Shown in pieces: positions 24,804 through 33,427 of a stretch of DNA of 64,000 nucleotides (its first letter is position 1; each line of letters opens with the position of its first letter). Both the position numbers and the translations under genes were made by a program. The stretch lies in assembly GCA_965207755.1 (NCBI GenBank), contig OZ242297.1, positions 682,001 through 746,000 of the forward strand, in the 5' to 3' direction. This stretch comes from Aldehydirespirator sp028819505 (GTDB lineage Bacteria; Actinomycetota; Acidimicrobiia; Acidimicrobiales; Aldehydirespiratoraceae). The notes under the pieces are model-generated. The model did not search any database, was not told where the DNA came from, and worked only from the letters and a program-made list of their open reading frames with translations.

Positions 24804-26567
24804 ATGACCATTCTCGATCCGCGGCCGGCCGGCGAGTCGGCAGGGCTGCCTTCGATGGTGCGGGTTCGCCGCAGCGATCCCGTCTACATGGCCCATGCGT
24901 ATCTCACGAAGGTGCCGGTAGCCGCCATCACGCCCTTCATCGAGGCGTTCACGCGGCCGGGCGATGTGGTGTTGGACCCGTTCGCTGGGTCGGGCATGAC
25001 CGGAGTCGCCGCGCTCATGACGGGGCGCAGGGCGGTCCTCTACGACGTGGCCGTGCTGGGTCGTCACATCGGCACCAACTACGTGAACCTCGTCGATGCC
25101 GGACGGCTGCGCGGCCGAGGTGAGGAGGTTGCCAGGCGTGCTCGGGAGCGGACCGGCGACGTCTACGCCGTGATCTGCGGATCTTGCGGGGGTGACGCCC
25201 AACTTGTCAAGGCCGTGTGGTCGGCCGTCATCGAGTGCGGCGACTGCCTGGAACAGATCAACTACTACCGATGCTTGGAGGAAGCCGCGTGGCGCCGGGA
25301 GGACATGGCCTGTTCCCGCTGCGGCGCCGCCGTCGGTGCGCGCTGTCGTCGCGTCGGTGAGGAGCCCGTCATCGACTCCATCTCCTGTTCGTGCTCGCGC
25401 ACCCAGATCGAGCAGCCTTGGAGCGGCCCCCTGCGCCATGTCGATTCGACTGGTCTCCGCTGGCCCGACACTGCTATCGACGAGACACGGCAGATGTACG
25501 TCGCCTCTGCTCTGGGTCGTCATGGACTCACCTCCACCGCGTCCTTCTTCTCGACCCGCAACCTGTCTGTTCTTGCTGCGCTTCGAGAGGCCATCGACGG
25601 GGTGCCTGAACCCGAACTGCAGGCCAAGTTGCTCTTCGTCTTCACTTCCGTCCTCACCCGAGCCAGCAAGAGATACCAGTGGTCGCGCCAGCGCCCCCTC
25701 AACGCCGCCAACGCCAACTACTACGTGGCGCCGGTGTTCTACGAGTGGAACGTGTTCGATCTGTTCGCCCGCAAGGTGCAGGCCGCGATCCGCTCCGACG
25801 ACTGGATCAGGCAGCATCGGCGGGGCCCGGCTGTCCGTGACAGTGCCCTCCGCCCGGATGTGGACTACCGGATCGCCAGCGCCGACCGCCTTCCGCTGGC
25901 CGACAATTCCGTGGACTACGTATTCACCGACCCGCCCTTCGGCTCGAACATCTTCTACTCCGACATGAACCTCTTCCAAGAGGCATGGCTGGACGCCAGA
26001 ACCGATCCAGGCTCGGAAGCCGTGATCGATCGGGTCGACACCGGACGGCACCGCAGCGCCGAGCGATACGAGTCCATTCTCGCCAGCGCCTTCAAGGAAT
26101 GTCGGCGGGTGGTCAAGCCGGGCGGTCACGTCACGGTGCTGTTCGGCAACAGTTCAGGCGCCATGTGGCAGCTCCTGCAGCGGGCGGTGGCGGCTGCCGG
26201 CCTCGAGGTGGTCCCGGACATGATCGCCGTCCTCGACAAGGGCCAGCGATCGGTGAAGGGGCTCGCCTCGGGCTTCGAGAACGTCGCCACGCTCGACCTG
26301 ATGCTCACACTTCGCCGTGCCCGGCGGCCGTCCCGACCGGCTCGGGCGCCGTCTGCCGCAGCCGTGGCGGACTTCGTCCGCCGTCTACTCACTGACGACA
26401 CGGCCGTCAGTCCCAGTCGCCTGTACGTGATGCTGCTGCGCCACGGAATCGAGCAGGGCTGGGACCTCAGCCGACTCGATCTGTGCTCCGTCACTGAACA
26501 GCTCAGGGCAGCCGAACTCGACATCGACCGTCGCAGTGCCTTGGTGGTGCCCGCCGTAGGACCGTAG
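24804..26567 (+). CDS. DNA methyltransferase with internal zinc ribbons (COG1743/DUF1156-like)
   Basis: 587 residues from ATG 24804, with GAGG 9 nt upstream. SAM motif I is VVLDPFAGSGMTGVAALMTG (residues 58-64 DPFAGSG); the catalytic motif IV is VFTDPPFGSNIFYSD (376-379 DPPF). The order motif I then motif IV, with about 310 residues between, fits amino-methyltransferases with a large inserted region. That insert has Cys pairs (CGSCGG, CGDC, CSRCGAAVGARC) suggesting zinc ribbons, as in the COG1743 adenine-specific methylases associated with defence loci. The C-terminal ~90 residues form a separate helical domain. No restriction enzyme or helicase lies beside it; only a divergent hypothetical gene shares the cassette. 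Confidence 0.85.
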   Translation: MTILDPRPAGESAGLPSMVRVRRSDPVYMAHAYLTKVPVAAITPFIEAFTRPGDVVLDPFAGSGMTGVAALMTGRRAVLYDVAVLGRHIGTNYVNLVDAGRLRGRGEEVARRARERTGDVYAVICGSCGGDAQLVKAVWSAVIECGDCLEQINYYRCLEEAAWRREDMACSRCGAAVGARCRRVGEEPVIDSISCSCSRTQIEQPWSGPLRHVDSTGLRWPDTAIDETRQMYVASALGRHGLTSTASFFSTRNLSVLAALREAIDGVPEPELQAKLLFVFTSVLTRASKRYQWSRQRPLNAANANYYVAPVFYEWNVFDLFARKVQAAIRSDDWIRQHRRGPAVRDSALRPDVDYRIASADRLPLADNSVDYVFTDPPFGSNIFYSDMNLFQEAWLDARTDPGSEAVIDRVDTGRHRSAERYESILASAFKECRRVVKPGGHVTVLFGNSSGAMWQLLQRAVAAAGLEVVPDMIAVLDKGQRSVKGLASGFENVATLDLMLTLRRARRPSRPARAPSAAAVADFVRRLLTDDTAVSPSRLYVMLLRHGIEQGWDLSRLDLCSVTEQLRAAELDIDRRSALVVPAVGP

Positions 26568-26617
26568 CGACCCTCATCGCCACCTCGGACGGGCTTCGCC
26601 GGCCACTGGCTGCCCAG

Positions 26618-26654
26618 GACTTTGATAGGATCAAACACGCTGATGCGAGATCCC
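26618..26654. repeat. 37-bp direct repeat, right border of the methyltransferase cassette
   Basis: Identical to 24352-24388, offset 2266 bp. This copy contains the operator and the true start codons of the aldo/keto reductase. Confidence 0.97.
26619..26636. promoter_or_regulatory. Predicted operator GTTTGATCNNATCAAAGT, site 2
   Basis: Same bases as site 1, ending 6 bp before the ATG (26643) of the aldo/keto reductase. A repressor bound here would cover the start of translation and the promoter of a short-leader or leaderless transcript. Confidence 0.72.
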
Positions 26655-27587
26655 CTGGACGAAGCAGCGCTTCCGCGGACCGGGCTCCGCATCCGGCGCT
26701 TGGCGCTGGGGACCGCACCGCTGGCCTCGATCTTCTGGGGCAACGACTCCGACACTGCGGTGCGCACCGTGTCGCGGGCCCTCGAACTCGGCATCGGGTT
26801 CTTCGACACCGCTCCCTTCTACGGGCTGGGGGAGGCCGAACGCCGCTTGGGGCGGGCGCTGGCCGTTGCGGGCGGCGAGCGGCCGGTCATCGCCACCAAG
26901 GCCGGCCGGATACTGACTGATCGGCCCGACGGGTCGGTCGACGTCCATTTCGACTTCGGCTACGACGCCGCCCGGCAGTCCTTGGAGTCGAGTCTCGAGC
27001 GCCTGGGGGTGGACCGGGTCGGCATCATGCACGTCCACGACCCCGACGACCACATCCACGAAGCGCTGGAGGGCACCTATCGAGCCCTGGTGGCGCTGAG
27101 GGACGAGGGGGTGATCAGTGCGGTCTCGCTGGGCACCAACTCGGTGGGAACCGCGGCCGCCTTCCTGGAGCGGGCCGACCTCGACTGCATGCTGGTCGCG
27201 GGCCGCTACACGCTTCTCGACCGGTCCGCCGCCGACCTGATCGACGCATGCGCCGAGAGGGGGGTCGCCTACCTGGCCGCGGGGGTGTTCAACAGCGGAG
27301 TGCTCGCCCGCCCCCGAGTCGGCGCCTGGTACGACTACGGCCCCGCCTCGGACGAGACGCTCGCCCGGGCGGCCGCCATCGACTCGGTATGCCGGCGCCA
27401 CGGCGTGACCCTGCGGGCGGCGGCCGTGAGCTTCCCGCTCACCAACCCGTCCGTGGCCTCCGTCATCGTCGGGATGGCCACGCAGGCCGAGGTGGACGAG
27501 AATCTGGCCGACCTTCGGTCGCCTGTGCCCGACGATCTGTGGCTGGAGCTGCGGGAGGGCCCCCTCGGCGGTGGTGGGCCCCGATGA
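26643..27587 (+). CDS. Aldo/keto reductase
   Basis: 314 residues. ATG 26643 is used; the longer TTG start at 26622 lies within the operator. It is a TIM-barrel AKR: IRRLALGTAPLASIFWGNDS, then LELGIGFFDTAPFYGLGEAERRLG (catalytic Asp and Tyr, DTAPFYG) and VIATKAGRI (catalytic Lys). The catalytic His is in VGIMHVHDPDDH; the C-terminus ends with PSVASVIVGMATQAEVDENL. The DTAPFYG pattern is found in the L-fucose/D-threo-aldose dehydrogenase branch, so a sugar- or hydroxy-aldehyde is plausible. Two identical palindromes lie between it and the enolase-superfamily gene, and the two genes are probably co-transcribed. Confidence 0.92.
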   Translation: MRDPLDEAALPRTGLRIRRLALGTAPLASIFWGNDSDTAVRTVSRALELGIGFFDTAPFYGLGEAERRLGRALAVAGGERPVIATKAGRILTDRPDGSVDVHFDFGYDAARQSLESSLERLGVDRVGIMHVHDPDDHIHEALEGTYRALVALRDEGVISAVSLGTNSVGTAAAFLERADLDCMLVAGRYTLLDRSAADLIDACAERGVAYLAAGVFNSGVLARPRVGAWYDYGPASDETLARAAAIDSVCRRHGVTLRAAAVSFPLTNPSVASVIVGMATQAEVDENLADLRSPVPDDLWLELREGPLGGGGPR

Positions 27588-27596
27588 TGCCCGCAG

Positions 27597-27643
27597 GAAT
27601 TGGCAGCGTTTTGCACGGTATGCGTGCATTCTGCTGCCAATTC
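27597..27643. repeat. Palindromic element, family 1, copy B
   Basis: Outer arms GAATTGGCAGC / GCTGCCAATTC; inner hairpin TGCACG-GTATG-CGTGCA. It begins 10 bp after the aldo/keto reductase stop. Confidence 0.9.
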
Positions 27644-27667
27644 GGGTTGCGGCCGGGATGAGGACAG

Positions 27668-27714
27668 GAATTGGCAGCGTTTTGCACGGTATGCGTGCAT
27701 TCTGCTGCCAATTC
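27668..27714. repeat. Palindromic element, family 1, copy C
   Basis: Base-for-base the same 47 bp as copy B, 71 bp downstream, ending 33 bp before the ATG of the enolase-superfamily gene. Confidence 0.9.
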
Positions 27715-27747
27715 GGATTGGACTTCCGACTTGATAGGACGTGACGC

Positions 27748-28947
27748 ATGAGAATCGAGAGCGTGCGGGCCGTGCTCGCCGGCTACCGCAAGACCGACCC
27801 CGACATGGAGCGCAGCTTCGCGCTGGTGCGGATCGAGACCGACGACGGCACCGTCGGCTGGGGCGAGGCGTCCACCAACTGGGGGCACTCGTATCCGACC
27901 GTGTTCCGGGCCGCGGTCGACGACGTGTGCGCCCGGCACCTGGAGGGACGCGACCCGCTGGCCATCCGCGACCGGGTGGCCGACCTGCGGGTGGCCCTCG
28001 ACGGCTACCTCGGCACCGAGGGCCTCACCAGCCAGACCGTCGGCGCCGTCGAGATCGCCTTATGGGACATCCTCGGCAAGACCCTGGACGCGCCCGTGCA
28101 CCGGCTGCTGGGCGGCAGCGCCTACGAGATCCCGCTGTACGGCACCGGCACCACGATGTTCGAGCAGAGCGCCCAGTGGCACGCCCACTACTTCGACCAG
28201 TGCATCGAACTGGGCTTCGCCGGAGTCAAGGTCCGGCTGGGCCGGACCATAGACGGCGACACCGAAGCGGTGGCCACCGTCCGCGACCACGTCGGCCCCG
28301 GCAAGCTCATGGGCGTCGACTCGTACTGGTTCCACGACCCCGACTCGGCCATCGAGCTGTGCCGCCGCATCGCCGGCTACGGCATCCACTTCTTCGAGGA
28401 GCCGGTGCCCCAGTACCAGATCGAGGGCTTAGAGCGGCTCCAGCACAACTCGCCCATACGGGTGGCGGTGGGCGAGCGGGTGTACTCGCCCCGCATGTAC
28501 GCCGAACTGGCCCGGCGGGACGCGGCCCGGGTCTTCGAGCCCGACGCCAGCCTGACCGGGGGGATCCTGAGCTGCCTGGAGATCGCCGACATCGCGGCCC
28601 GGTCCTCGATCGAGGTCATCCCCCATGTGGGCGGACCGACGGTGGTGGGGCTGGCCGCCAACCTGCACTGGGCCACCGCGGCCAGGGTGCGGCTGTGCGA
28701 GTACGACATCGACCCCCACCAGCCGATGATCACCGACATCGGCGACAATCCCGGCCTCGCGCTGACCGATCTCGGCGGCGGGCACATCACCGCTCCCACC
28801 GGGCCCGGCCTCGGCGTGGACGTCGACGAGGAGAAGCTGGCCGCCCACCCCTACCGCTCCGGCGACACCTACGCCGAGCTCTTCCCCGAGCACGAGTCGG
28901 GCCGCACCGCGGCCGGCAGCGGACCGGCTGACGCCTCCGGCGCCTGA
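27748..28947 (+). CDS. Mandelate racemase/muconate lactonizing enzyme family protein (enolase superfamily)
   Basis: 399 residues. The capping domain (1-~130) ends in EIALWDILGKTLDAPVHRLLGG. The barrel shows AGVKVRLGR (first-base Lys), metal ligands in LMGVDSYWFHD, HFFEEPVPQYQ and IRVAVGERVYSP, and a C-terminal IEVIPHVGGPTVVGLAANLH whose His fits the His base of the mandelate racemase subgroup. Enzymes of this group dehydrate or epimerise sugar acids and related carboxylates by abstracting an alpha proton. The last ~15 residues are a Gly/Ala-rich tail. It lies 160 bp after the aldo/keto reductase and 29 bp before the XRE-cupin gene. A half-operator TTGATAGGA occurs at 27731-27739. Confidence 0.92.
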   Translation: MRIESVRAVLAGYRKTDPDMERSFALVRIETDDGTVGWGEASTNWGHSYPTVFRAAVDDVCARHLEGRDPLAIRDRVADLRVALDGYLGTEGLTSQTVGAVEIALWDILGKTLDAPVHRLLGGSAYEIPLYGTGTTMFEQSAQWHAHYFDQCIELGFAGVKVRLGRTIDGDTEAVATVRDHVGPGKLMGVDSYWFHDPDSAIELCRRIAGYGIHFFEEPVPQYQIEGLERLQHNSPIRVAVGERVYSPRMYAELARRDAARVFEPDASLTGGILSCLEIADIAARSSIEVIPHVGGPTVVGLAANLHWATAARVRLCEYDIDPHQPMITDIGDNPGLALTDLGGGHITAPTGPGLGVDVDEEKLAAHPYRSGDTYAELFPEHESGRTAAGSGPADASGA

Positions 28948-28976
28948 CCGGTCACCCCGCAAGTACCCTCCCGCCG

Positions 28977-29588
28977 ATGGCCGCCAGCGCACAGCCCCAG
29001 CCCCAGCCTCGCCGGGATCACGACACCCGGGCGCTGGAGGAGTTGGGACAGGCTGTGCGCAGCCGCCGCAACCAGCTTGGGCTCACGCTCAGCCAGGTGG
29101 CCGACCAGGCCGGGCTGTCGGTGCCCTTCCTCAGCCAGGTCGAGACCAGCTTCGCGGCTCCCAGCCTGACCTCGCTGTTCGCCATCGCCAGGGTGCTGGA
29201 GACCACGCCTGAGAGGCTGCTGGCCGGGCCGGTGTCGGCCGATGTGGTGGTGACCGGTTCCGGCGAGGGCCAGCGCTACGACATCACCGACGCGCCCCAG
29301 ACCGCGTTCCGCCGCCAGCTCAGCGGCCTTGACGAGCCTTTCAGCGCGGCCGAGTACGTGGTGGCGCCCGGCTCGCGACTCGGCGGGTTCTTCGCCTCGG
29401 AGGGCCGCGAGATGATCCACGTCACCCGGGGAATGCTGGCCGTCGACCTCGACGACGGCGACGGAGACATCGTCACCCACCGCCTGGCCGCGGGCGACAC
29501 CATGATCTACTCCACCGCCACCCGCCACCGCTGGCACCACCTCGGATCGGAGACCACCCGCTTCGTCCACGTCTGCGCCCCCGGCTAG
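28977..29588 (+). CDS. XRE-family transcriptional regulator with C-terminal cupin
   Basis: 203 residues. HTH at about 22-78: ELGQAVRSRRNQLGLTLSQV, then ADQAGLSVPFLSQVE and LTSLFAIARVLETTPERLLAG, the SinR/Cro-C1 pattern. Cupin at about 125-200: AEYVVAPGSRLGGFFASEGRE, HVTRGMLAVDL, LAAGDTMIYSTATRHRWHHLG. Such regulators usually sense a small molecule bound in the cupin. It is the third gene of the aldo/keto reductase operon and is the best candidate in the window for the protein binding GTTTGATCNNATCAAAGT; that link is inference. Confidence 0.92.
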   Translation: MAASAQPQPQPRRDHDTRALEELGQAVRSRRNQLGLTLSQVADQAGLSVPFLSQVETSFAAPSLTSLFAIARVLETTPERLLAGPVSADVVVTGSGEGQRYDITDAPQTAFRRQLSGLDEPFSAAEYVVAPGSRLGGFFASEGREMIHVTRGMLAVDLDDGDGDIVTHRLAAGDTMIYSTATRHRWHHLGSETTRFVHVCAPG

Positions 29589-29965
29589 CGCGCTACCCGT
29601 CGAGCTTCTGTCCGCCCACAGGTCGAGTGATGGATATCCGGCGGCGCTGGCAGGCCGGCCGCGAGCTTCAGTCCGCCCACCGGTCGAGTAGTTCCGTGGC
29701 TGCGTACCAGTTCCGGGCCGTCTTCGCCGACCCAAGTCTCGTCTGTCGCAGAGTCATGGCGGGTCAGCGGCTCAGGCAGGCGCACGAAGCTGCGCAGAGG
29801 CTCTCCGCCGAACACCGGGGCCCCGTCTTGGTGGGACACGTCCAAGTACGCGCACGGCCCATCGAGAACAAGCGTGCCCGACCAGACTGTGTTGGGGAAA
29901 TGGCCCTCGGGGTCCCACAGTGCATGCCCGCCAGCTCCGATACGTCGCCGCGGAAGGTGGGCCAT
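29585..29965 (-). CDS. Hypothetical protein with a disturbed C-terminus
   Basis: 126 residues from ATG 29965. The core HALWDPEGHFPNTVWSGTLV and CAYLDVSHQDGAPVF look like a real small beta protein of unknown function. The end is odd: 28 bp encoding TRPVGGLKL (29662-29689) recurs at 29600-29627 in another frame. In that frame it reads TRPVGGQKLDG and stops at 29593, just past the convergent XRE gene, which is probably the ancestral end. As it stands the frame runs on to a stop overlapping the XRE gene's stop. A fragment or recent decay is possible. Confidence 0.45.
   Translation of the reverse strand: MAHLPRRRIGAGGHALWDPEGHFPNTVWSGTLVLDGPCAYLDVSHQDGAPVFGGEPLRSFVRLPEPLTRHDSATDETWVGEDGPELVRSHGTTRPVGGLKLAAGLPAPPDIHHSTCGRTEARRVAR
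29600..29689. repeat. 28-bp direct repeat at the 3' end of the hypothetical gene
   Basis: Copies at 29600-29627 and 29662-29689, 62 bp apart, with two differences. The 62-bp offset equals that of the helD 3' repeat. Confidence 0.8.
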
Positions 29966-30263
29966 GCCTTGAATCTGGCGTCGTTGGGATCTCACATGCC
30001 AAGAAGAGCGTCTGGCTTATCAGGATCCTGCGTGGCGGGTTCGGAGGCAACGGCGGGATCGTGTGTGGAGGTGGAGTCCTCAGGCGCAGTAGCGATCTGC
30101 CCGGAGCAACTCAGAGTTGCCATGATCGCGGCCGCCCACCAAGACGCTATGGCCCGACGCATCTACACACTCAAGGCTCCACCATGGACTGAATTACTTG
30201 CACCCGGAAGTTCGGTCCACCGTGAATGGTCCAGTTGTCAGGATGTCAACCCCGAGGTAGTTC
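29966..30263. other. 298-bp region without a supported gene
   Basis: Open frames here (for example the plus-strand frame 29627-30283) show no protein-like composition. G+C is lower than nearby. It separates the hypothetical gene from the truncated ATPase and probably contains decayed sequence. Confidence 0.4.
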
Positions 30264-30524
30264 TCAACGTCGCGTATCGCTGAGAAGTAGGCGGTCCACC
30301 TCTGCGGCCAGGCGCATGGCCTCGGACCCGTCCAGCACGACCTCGCTGCGAGCGAACCGGCGCCCCGTCCAAGTCTTGCCGCAACCCCGAGGACCTTCGA
30401 TCAGCACTGCCGGCGACGAGGCCAACGCCCCGACCACCTCGCTGTCGATTACCCGGTCCAGATAACGGCCTTCTATAGCCTCAGCCATCGCTCCCTCCAT
30501 CCCGGCGTTCCGTTCATCTACCAT
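30264..30524 (-). pseudogene. N-terminal fragment of a DUF4143-type AAA ATPase
   Basis: Residues read MAEAIEGRYLDRVIDSEVV and AVLIEGPRGCGKTWTGRRFA, closely matching the start of the intact ATPase at 36824-38095 (AVVIEGPRGCGKTWAARNAA). The match stops after RSEVVLDGSEAMRLAAEVDR and the frame ends 5 codons later. Walker B and the whole DUF4143/nuclease-like half are missing, so it is a remnant. Possible starts are at 30524, 30500 and 30488. Confidence 0.8.
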
Positions 30525-30583
30525 TATTCGGACATTCGACGCTCCATATTTCGGAGAAAGCTGACTCCACTTTGCGGCGACGC

Positions 30584-30754
30584 CTAGGAGACTGCCGAGC
30601 AAGTCGCCTGTGGTGGGAGGCCGCCCGGGACGGTGCTGGCGAGGCCCGGGTCGATGCCGATCTGGATGGCGTCGGCGCGCAGGTCGATGCCGGTGAAGGT
30701 GACGATGCGTTGGATCTTCGCCAGGGCCGCTCGGGCCACGGCCCCGCCCCGCAT
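30584..30754 (-). CDS. Possible 56-residue small protein or gene remnant
   Basis: ATG 30754 to TAG, 10 nt after the SbcC-like stop. It contains ALAKIQRIVTFTGIDLRADA followed by IQIGIDPGLASTVPGGLPP, which looks protein-like but was not recognised. It may be the end of a lost gene. No ribosome site is evident. Confidence 0.2.
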   Translation of the reverse strand: MRGGAVARAALAKIQRIVTFTGIDLRADAIQIGIDPGLASTVPGGLPPQATCSAVS

Positions 30755-30763
30755 GAATCGGGT

Positions 30764-33427
30764 TCACTCGTCAATCCGCGGGGCCTCTTGGGCCGCCGGC
30801 AGGCGGACCGTCGTCGCGTTGCCGACATTCGCATAGCGCTGCGGCGTGCAGGTGAGCACGATCACCTGGCAGCGGGCGCCCGCTTCCGCGATGGCTGCGC
30901 CCATGCCCTCGAGGCGCTGCGGGTCGCTCCACCCCAAGGCGTCGTCGACGATGATCGGCACGCCGGCGCCGTCGGGGCTGACGATCATCGCGCAGGCCAG
31001 GCGTGCCAGCAGGCCCAGCTGCTCGACGGCCCCGGTGCTGAGCTGATCCACGCTCAGGGCGGTGTCGTCGAGGGTGCGGCCGACGATCTGCAGGTCGGTG
31101 TCGATCTCCACCGACAGCGACGGTCCGAACACCAGCCGCCCGAGTTCCTCGATGGCCTGCTTGAAGGGCTCGACGTAGCGCATGCGGGTCTGCTGGCGCC
31201 GATGAGCGAAGGTGTCTTGCAGCAGCTGCGCCGCGGCGGCGCGCGCCTCCAGTCCCTCATGCTCGTGCTTCCGGACCCGATGACGGCTGAGCGCCTCCTC
31301 GAGGCTGGTGTGCAGTCCCTGTTCGCCGTCCGCGGCGAGCCGGATACGAAGGTCGTCGCATTGGGTCCGGTTCGACGCCAGGTCGCGACGGGCACGCTTC
31401 TCAGTGTTGCGGGCATTCTCCAGCCGAGCCTCGATCGAGCGGGGATCCTGGGCGAGCAGTTCGCTCTGCGCCTGTTCGAGCCTCTCGGCCGCGGCGTCCT
31501 CGGTGCTATGTGCCTTCGTGAGATCGCCTTCGATGCGGGCGTCGGAACGCTCGGCGCGCGCCGCGGCGAGGCGTTGTTGCGCCAGCCGCGCGGCGCCTTC
31601 GGCGTTCTCGATCTGTCCGGCGAACCCGGCCTCATCGAGCAGAGCCTTGTTGAGTAGGTCCGCGGCCCGTCGAGCCGCGGTCTCGCGCTCTTCGAGCTGC
31701 GCCTGGCATTGAGCCAGATGCTCCTCCGCAGCCCAGACGATTCGCTTCGCCCTCTCGAAGTCCGCGGGCATGGGCGTCGTGTCGGGTCTCGCGGCTGCGT
31801 AGTCCGCGACTCGCCGGTTGAGCCCCGAGATCTTGCTGCTCAGTACGTCGGGGGTCAGGTCCCGCAAATCCTGCTTGATGGTGTCGGCGGCTGCACTGCG
31901 CTGTCGCTGGGCGTCCTTGCGCCTCTCGGCTGCCCGTCGTGCTTCGGTGAGGTCGGCGACGCCTGCGGTCTCGCACATTCGCCGCAGGTCGCTGCGGGCC
32001 TCGTCGAGTTCGGCGGCGAGGTCATGGGCGCCCTTGCCTGGCTCGACGGTCACGGTGGCCGCGTCCGCGATGGTCAGTTTCGTAGCGGTGCCTACGTTGC
32101 GATGGTGGGACTCGCCCGGCGCCAACGACCGCTCGGCGCCGTCGATGCTCAACGAAACTTGCCGCAGCGCGGTGGTGGTGACGGTTGAGGCGCCTGCATC
32201 GAAGGCCGCTTGGGCACGTTGAACCGCGATGTGGGCGCCTTCGATCTCAGCGACGAGGCTGTCATCGACTCTGGAGAGCTCAAGCGCCTCCTCGGCGGCC
32301 TGCAGAGCCTTCTGGGCCTCGCTCACACGGTCGCGACGCTCGGTGAGCTGTTCGATCTCGATCTGCTGGCGCAGATGGTCGCGATCCTCCACGGCTCGGC
32401 GGTGGCGGCTCGCAGCGGCGTCGAGCTCGTCACGGGCCTCGTCGCGCAACTCGGCGGTCCGTTCGGCGTGTTCACGGTCCGCGGCCAGCGCGGACCCCCG
32501 CTTGTCCAGCCGATCCTTCAGGGTCGACAGCTCGCGCTCGGCGTCGGCCGCCGCGTCGAAAAGGGCCTGCCTCTGCTCCCGTTCGGCCACGATGCTTCGG
32601 CGTTGGGCCTCGGCAGCGGCGAGCGACGCCTGGCACGCCTCGACTCGGCTGCGCACCTGCTCGGTGCTGTTCCATGCCGCAGTCAACTCGGCGGTTGTTC
32701 TGCGGCGATCCTCGAGGGTGGCGTTCAGACCAGCCGCGTCAGCCTCGAGTCGGTGCAACTCGGCCAGGCTCTGATCGATCCGCTCCAGCCGGCTGCGCAG
32801 CCCGTCCACTTCGGCAGCGGCCGACTCGAAGGCTTGCAGAGCGGTGCTGCGCTCTCGCTTGGGCCGACCGGTGGAGGTCCAGTACAGGTCCCTCTCCTGA
32901 CAGATGCGTTGCCAGAGATCGTCGTCGGCGTCGGACTGGGGCCGGGCGCTGGCGGCGGCGTCGAGGGCTCTTCCCAGCGACGGGATGTCGAAGCCGGGGA
33001 TGCGCAGCTCGGCGCCCTGGTGGATTCGCATCGCATCCCACAGGTCGCGGTCGAGCGTCTCGTCGAGGAGTTGCTCGACTCGCTGGTGCGCGGCGCGCCC
33101 GCTCGCCTGCTCGACTGCCGGTTCTGTCAGCTCGAGCGTCGTCTCGGGACGGCGCAGCCAGCGCTTGCGGTACACGAATCGGTACTCGCCCGTGGACATC
33201 TCGACCTCGGCTTCGGGGCCGACGTCTCTTCCTGCCGGCTGGATGGACTTGATCCGGCGATGCTGCGAGGAGTCGAGGAACTCCATCAGCAGGTCGAGCG
33301 CCTCGGCGACAGAGGTCTTGCCGGCCTCGTTGGGGCCCTCGATCACCGTCACGCCGTGCTCGTCGAATGCGACGTCGCAGTCGAGCACGCCCCGGAAGTC
33401 CCGCAGCGTGACACGGTGCAGCCTCAT
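30764..33427 (-). CDS. SbcC/YhaN-like AAA ATPase with long coiled coil, no zinc hook
   Basis: 887 residues. Walker A is VTVIEGPNEAGKTSVAEALD near residue 30; the ABC signature is LSTGAVEQLGLLARLACAMI and Walker B is VPIIVDDALGWSDPQRLEGM near the end. Between them are ~600 residues rich in Ala, Glu, Arg and Gln with heptad-like helices (for example SLAAAEAQRRSIVAEREQRQ), interrupted by a central globular part (about 395-480). I found no CxxC at the coiled-coil apex, so a Rad50-type zinc hook is absent, as in YhaN-like proteins. ATG 33427 overlaps the stop of the nuclease gene by 4 nt (ATGA). With the neighbouring metallophosphoesterase it should form an SbcCD/Mre11-Rad50-like DNA end-processing complex. 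Confidence 0.9.
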   Translation of the reverse strand: MRLHRVTLRDFRGVLDCDVAFDEHGVTVIEGPNEAGKTSVAEALDLLMEFLDSSQHRRIKSIQPAGRDVGPEAEVEMSTGEYRFVYRKRWLRRPETTLELTEPAVEQASGRAAHQRVEQLLDETLDRDLWDAMRIHQGAELRIPGFDIPSLGRALDAAASARPQSDADDDLWQRICQERDLYWTSTGRPKRERSTALQAFESAAAEVDGLRSRLERIDQSLAELHRLEADAAGLNATLEDRRRTTAELTAAWNSTEQVRSRVEACQASLAAAEAQRRSIVAEREQRQALFDAAADAERELSTLKDRLDKRGSALAADREHAERTAELRDEARDELDAAASRHRRAVEDRDHLRQQIEIEQLTERRDRVSEAQKALQAAEEALELSRVDDSLVAEIEGAHIAVQRAQAAFDAGASTVTTTALRQVSLSIDGAERSLAPGESHHRNVGTATKLTIADAATVTVEPGKGAHDLAAELDEARSDLRRMCETAGVADLTEARRAAERRKDAQRQRSAAADTIKQDLRDLTPDVLSSKISGLNRRVADYAAARPDTTPMPADFERAKRIVWAAEEHLAQCQAQLEERETAARRAADLLNKALLDEAGFAGQIENAEGAARLAQQRLAAARAERSDARIEGDLTKAHSTEDAAAERLEQAQSELLAQDPRSIEARLENARNTEKRARRDLASNRTQCDDLRIRLAADGEQGLHTSLEEALSRHRVRKHEHEGLEARAAAAQLLQDTFAHRRQQTRMRYVEPFKQAIEELGRLVFGPSLSVEIDTDLQIVGRTLDDTALSVDQLSTGAVEQLGLLARLACAMIVSPDGAGVPIIVDDALGWSDPQRLEGMGAAIAEAGARCQVIVLTCTPQRYANVGNATTVRLPAAQEAPRIDE

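Noticed and set aside
27597..27714. Reading the paired family-1 palindromes as simple terminators
   Set aside because: No T-run follows, two identical copies are unnecessary, and copy D lies in a divergent promoter region.
27729..27746. A fourth copy of the regulon operator before the enolase-superfamily gene
   Set aside because: Only the half TTGATAGGA matches; the other half-site is not recognisable, so it is noted but not called.
29627..30283. A 218-codon plus-strand open frame after the XRE gene
   Set aside because: No recognisable domain or ribosome site; it is antisense to a more protein-like minus-strand frame.
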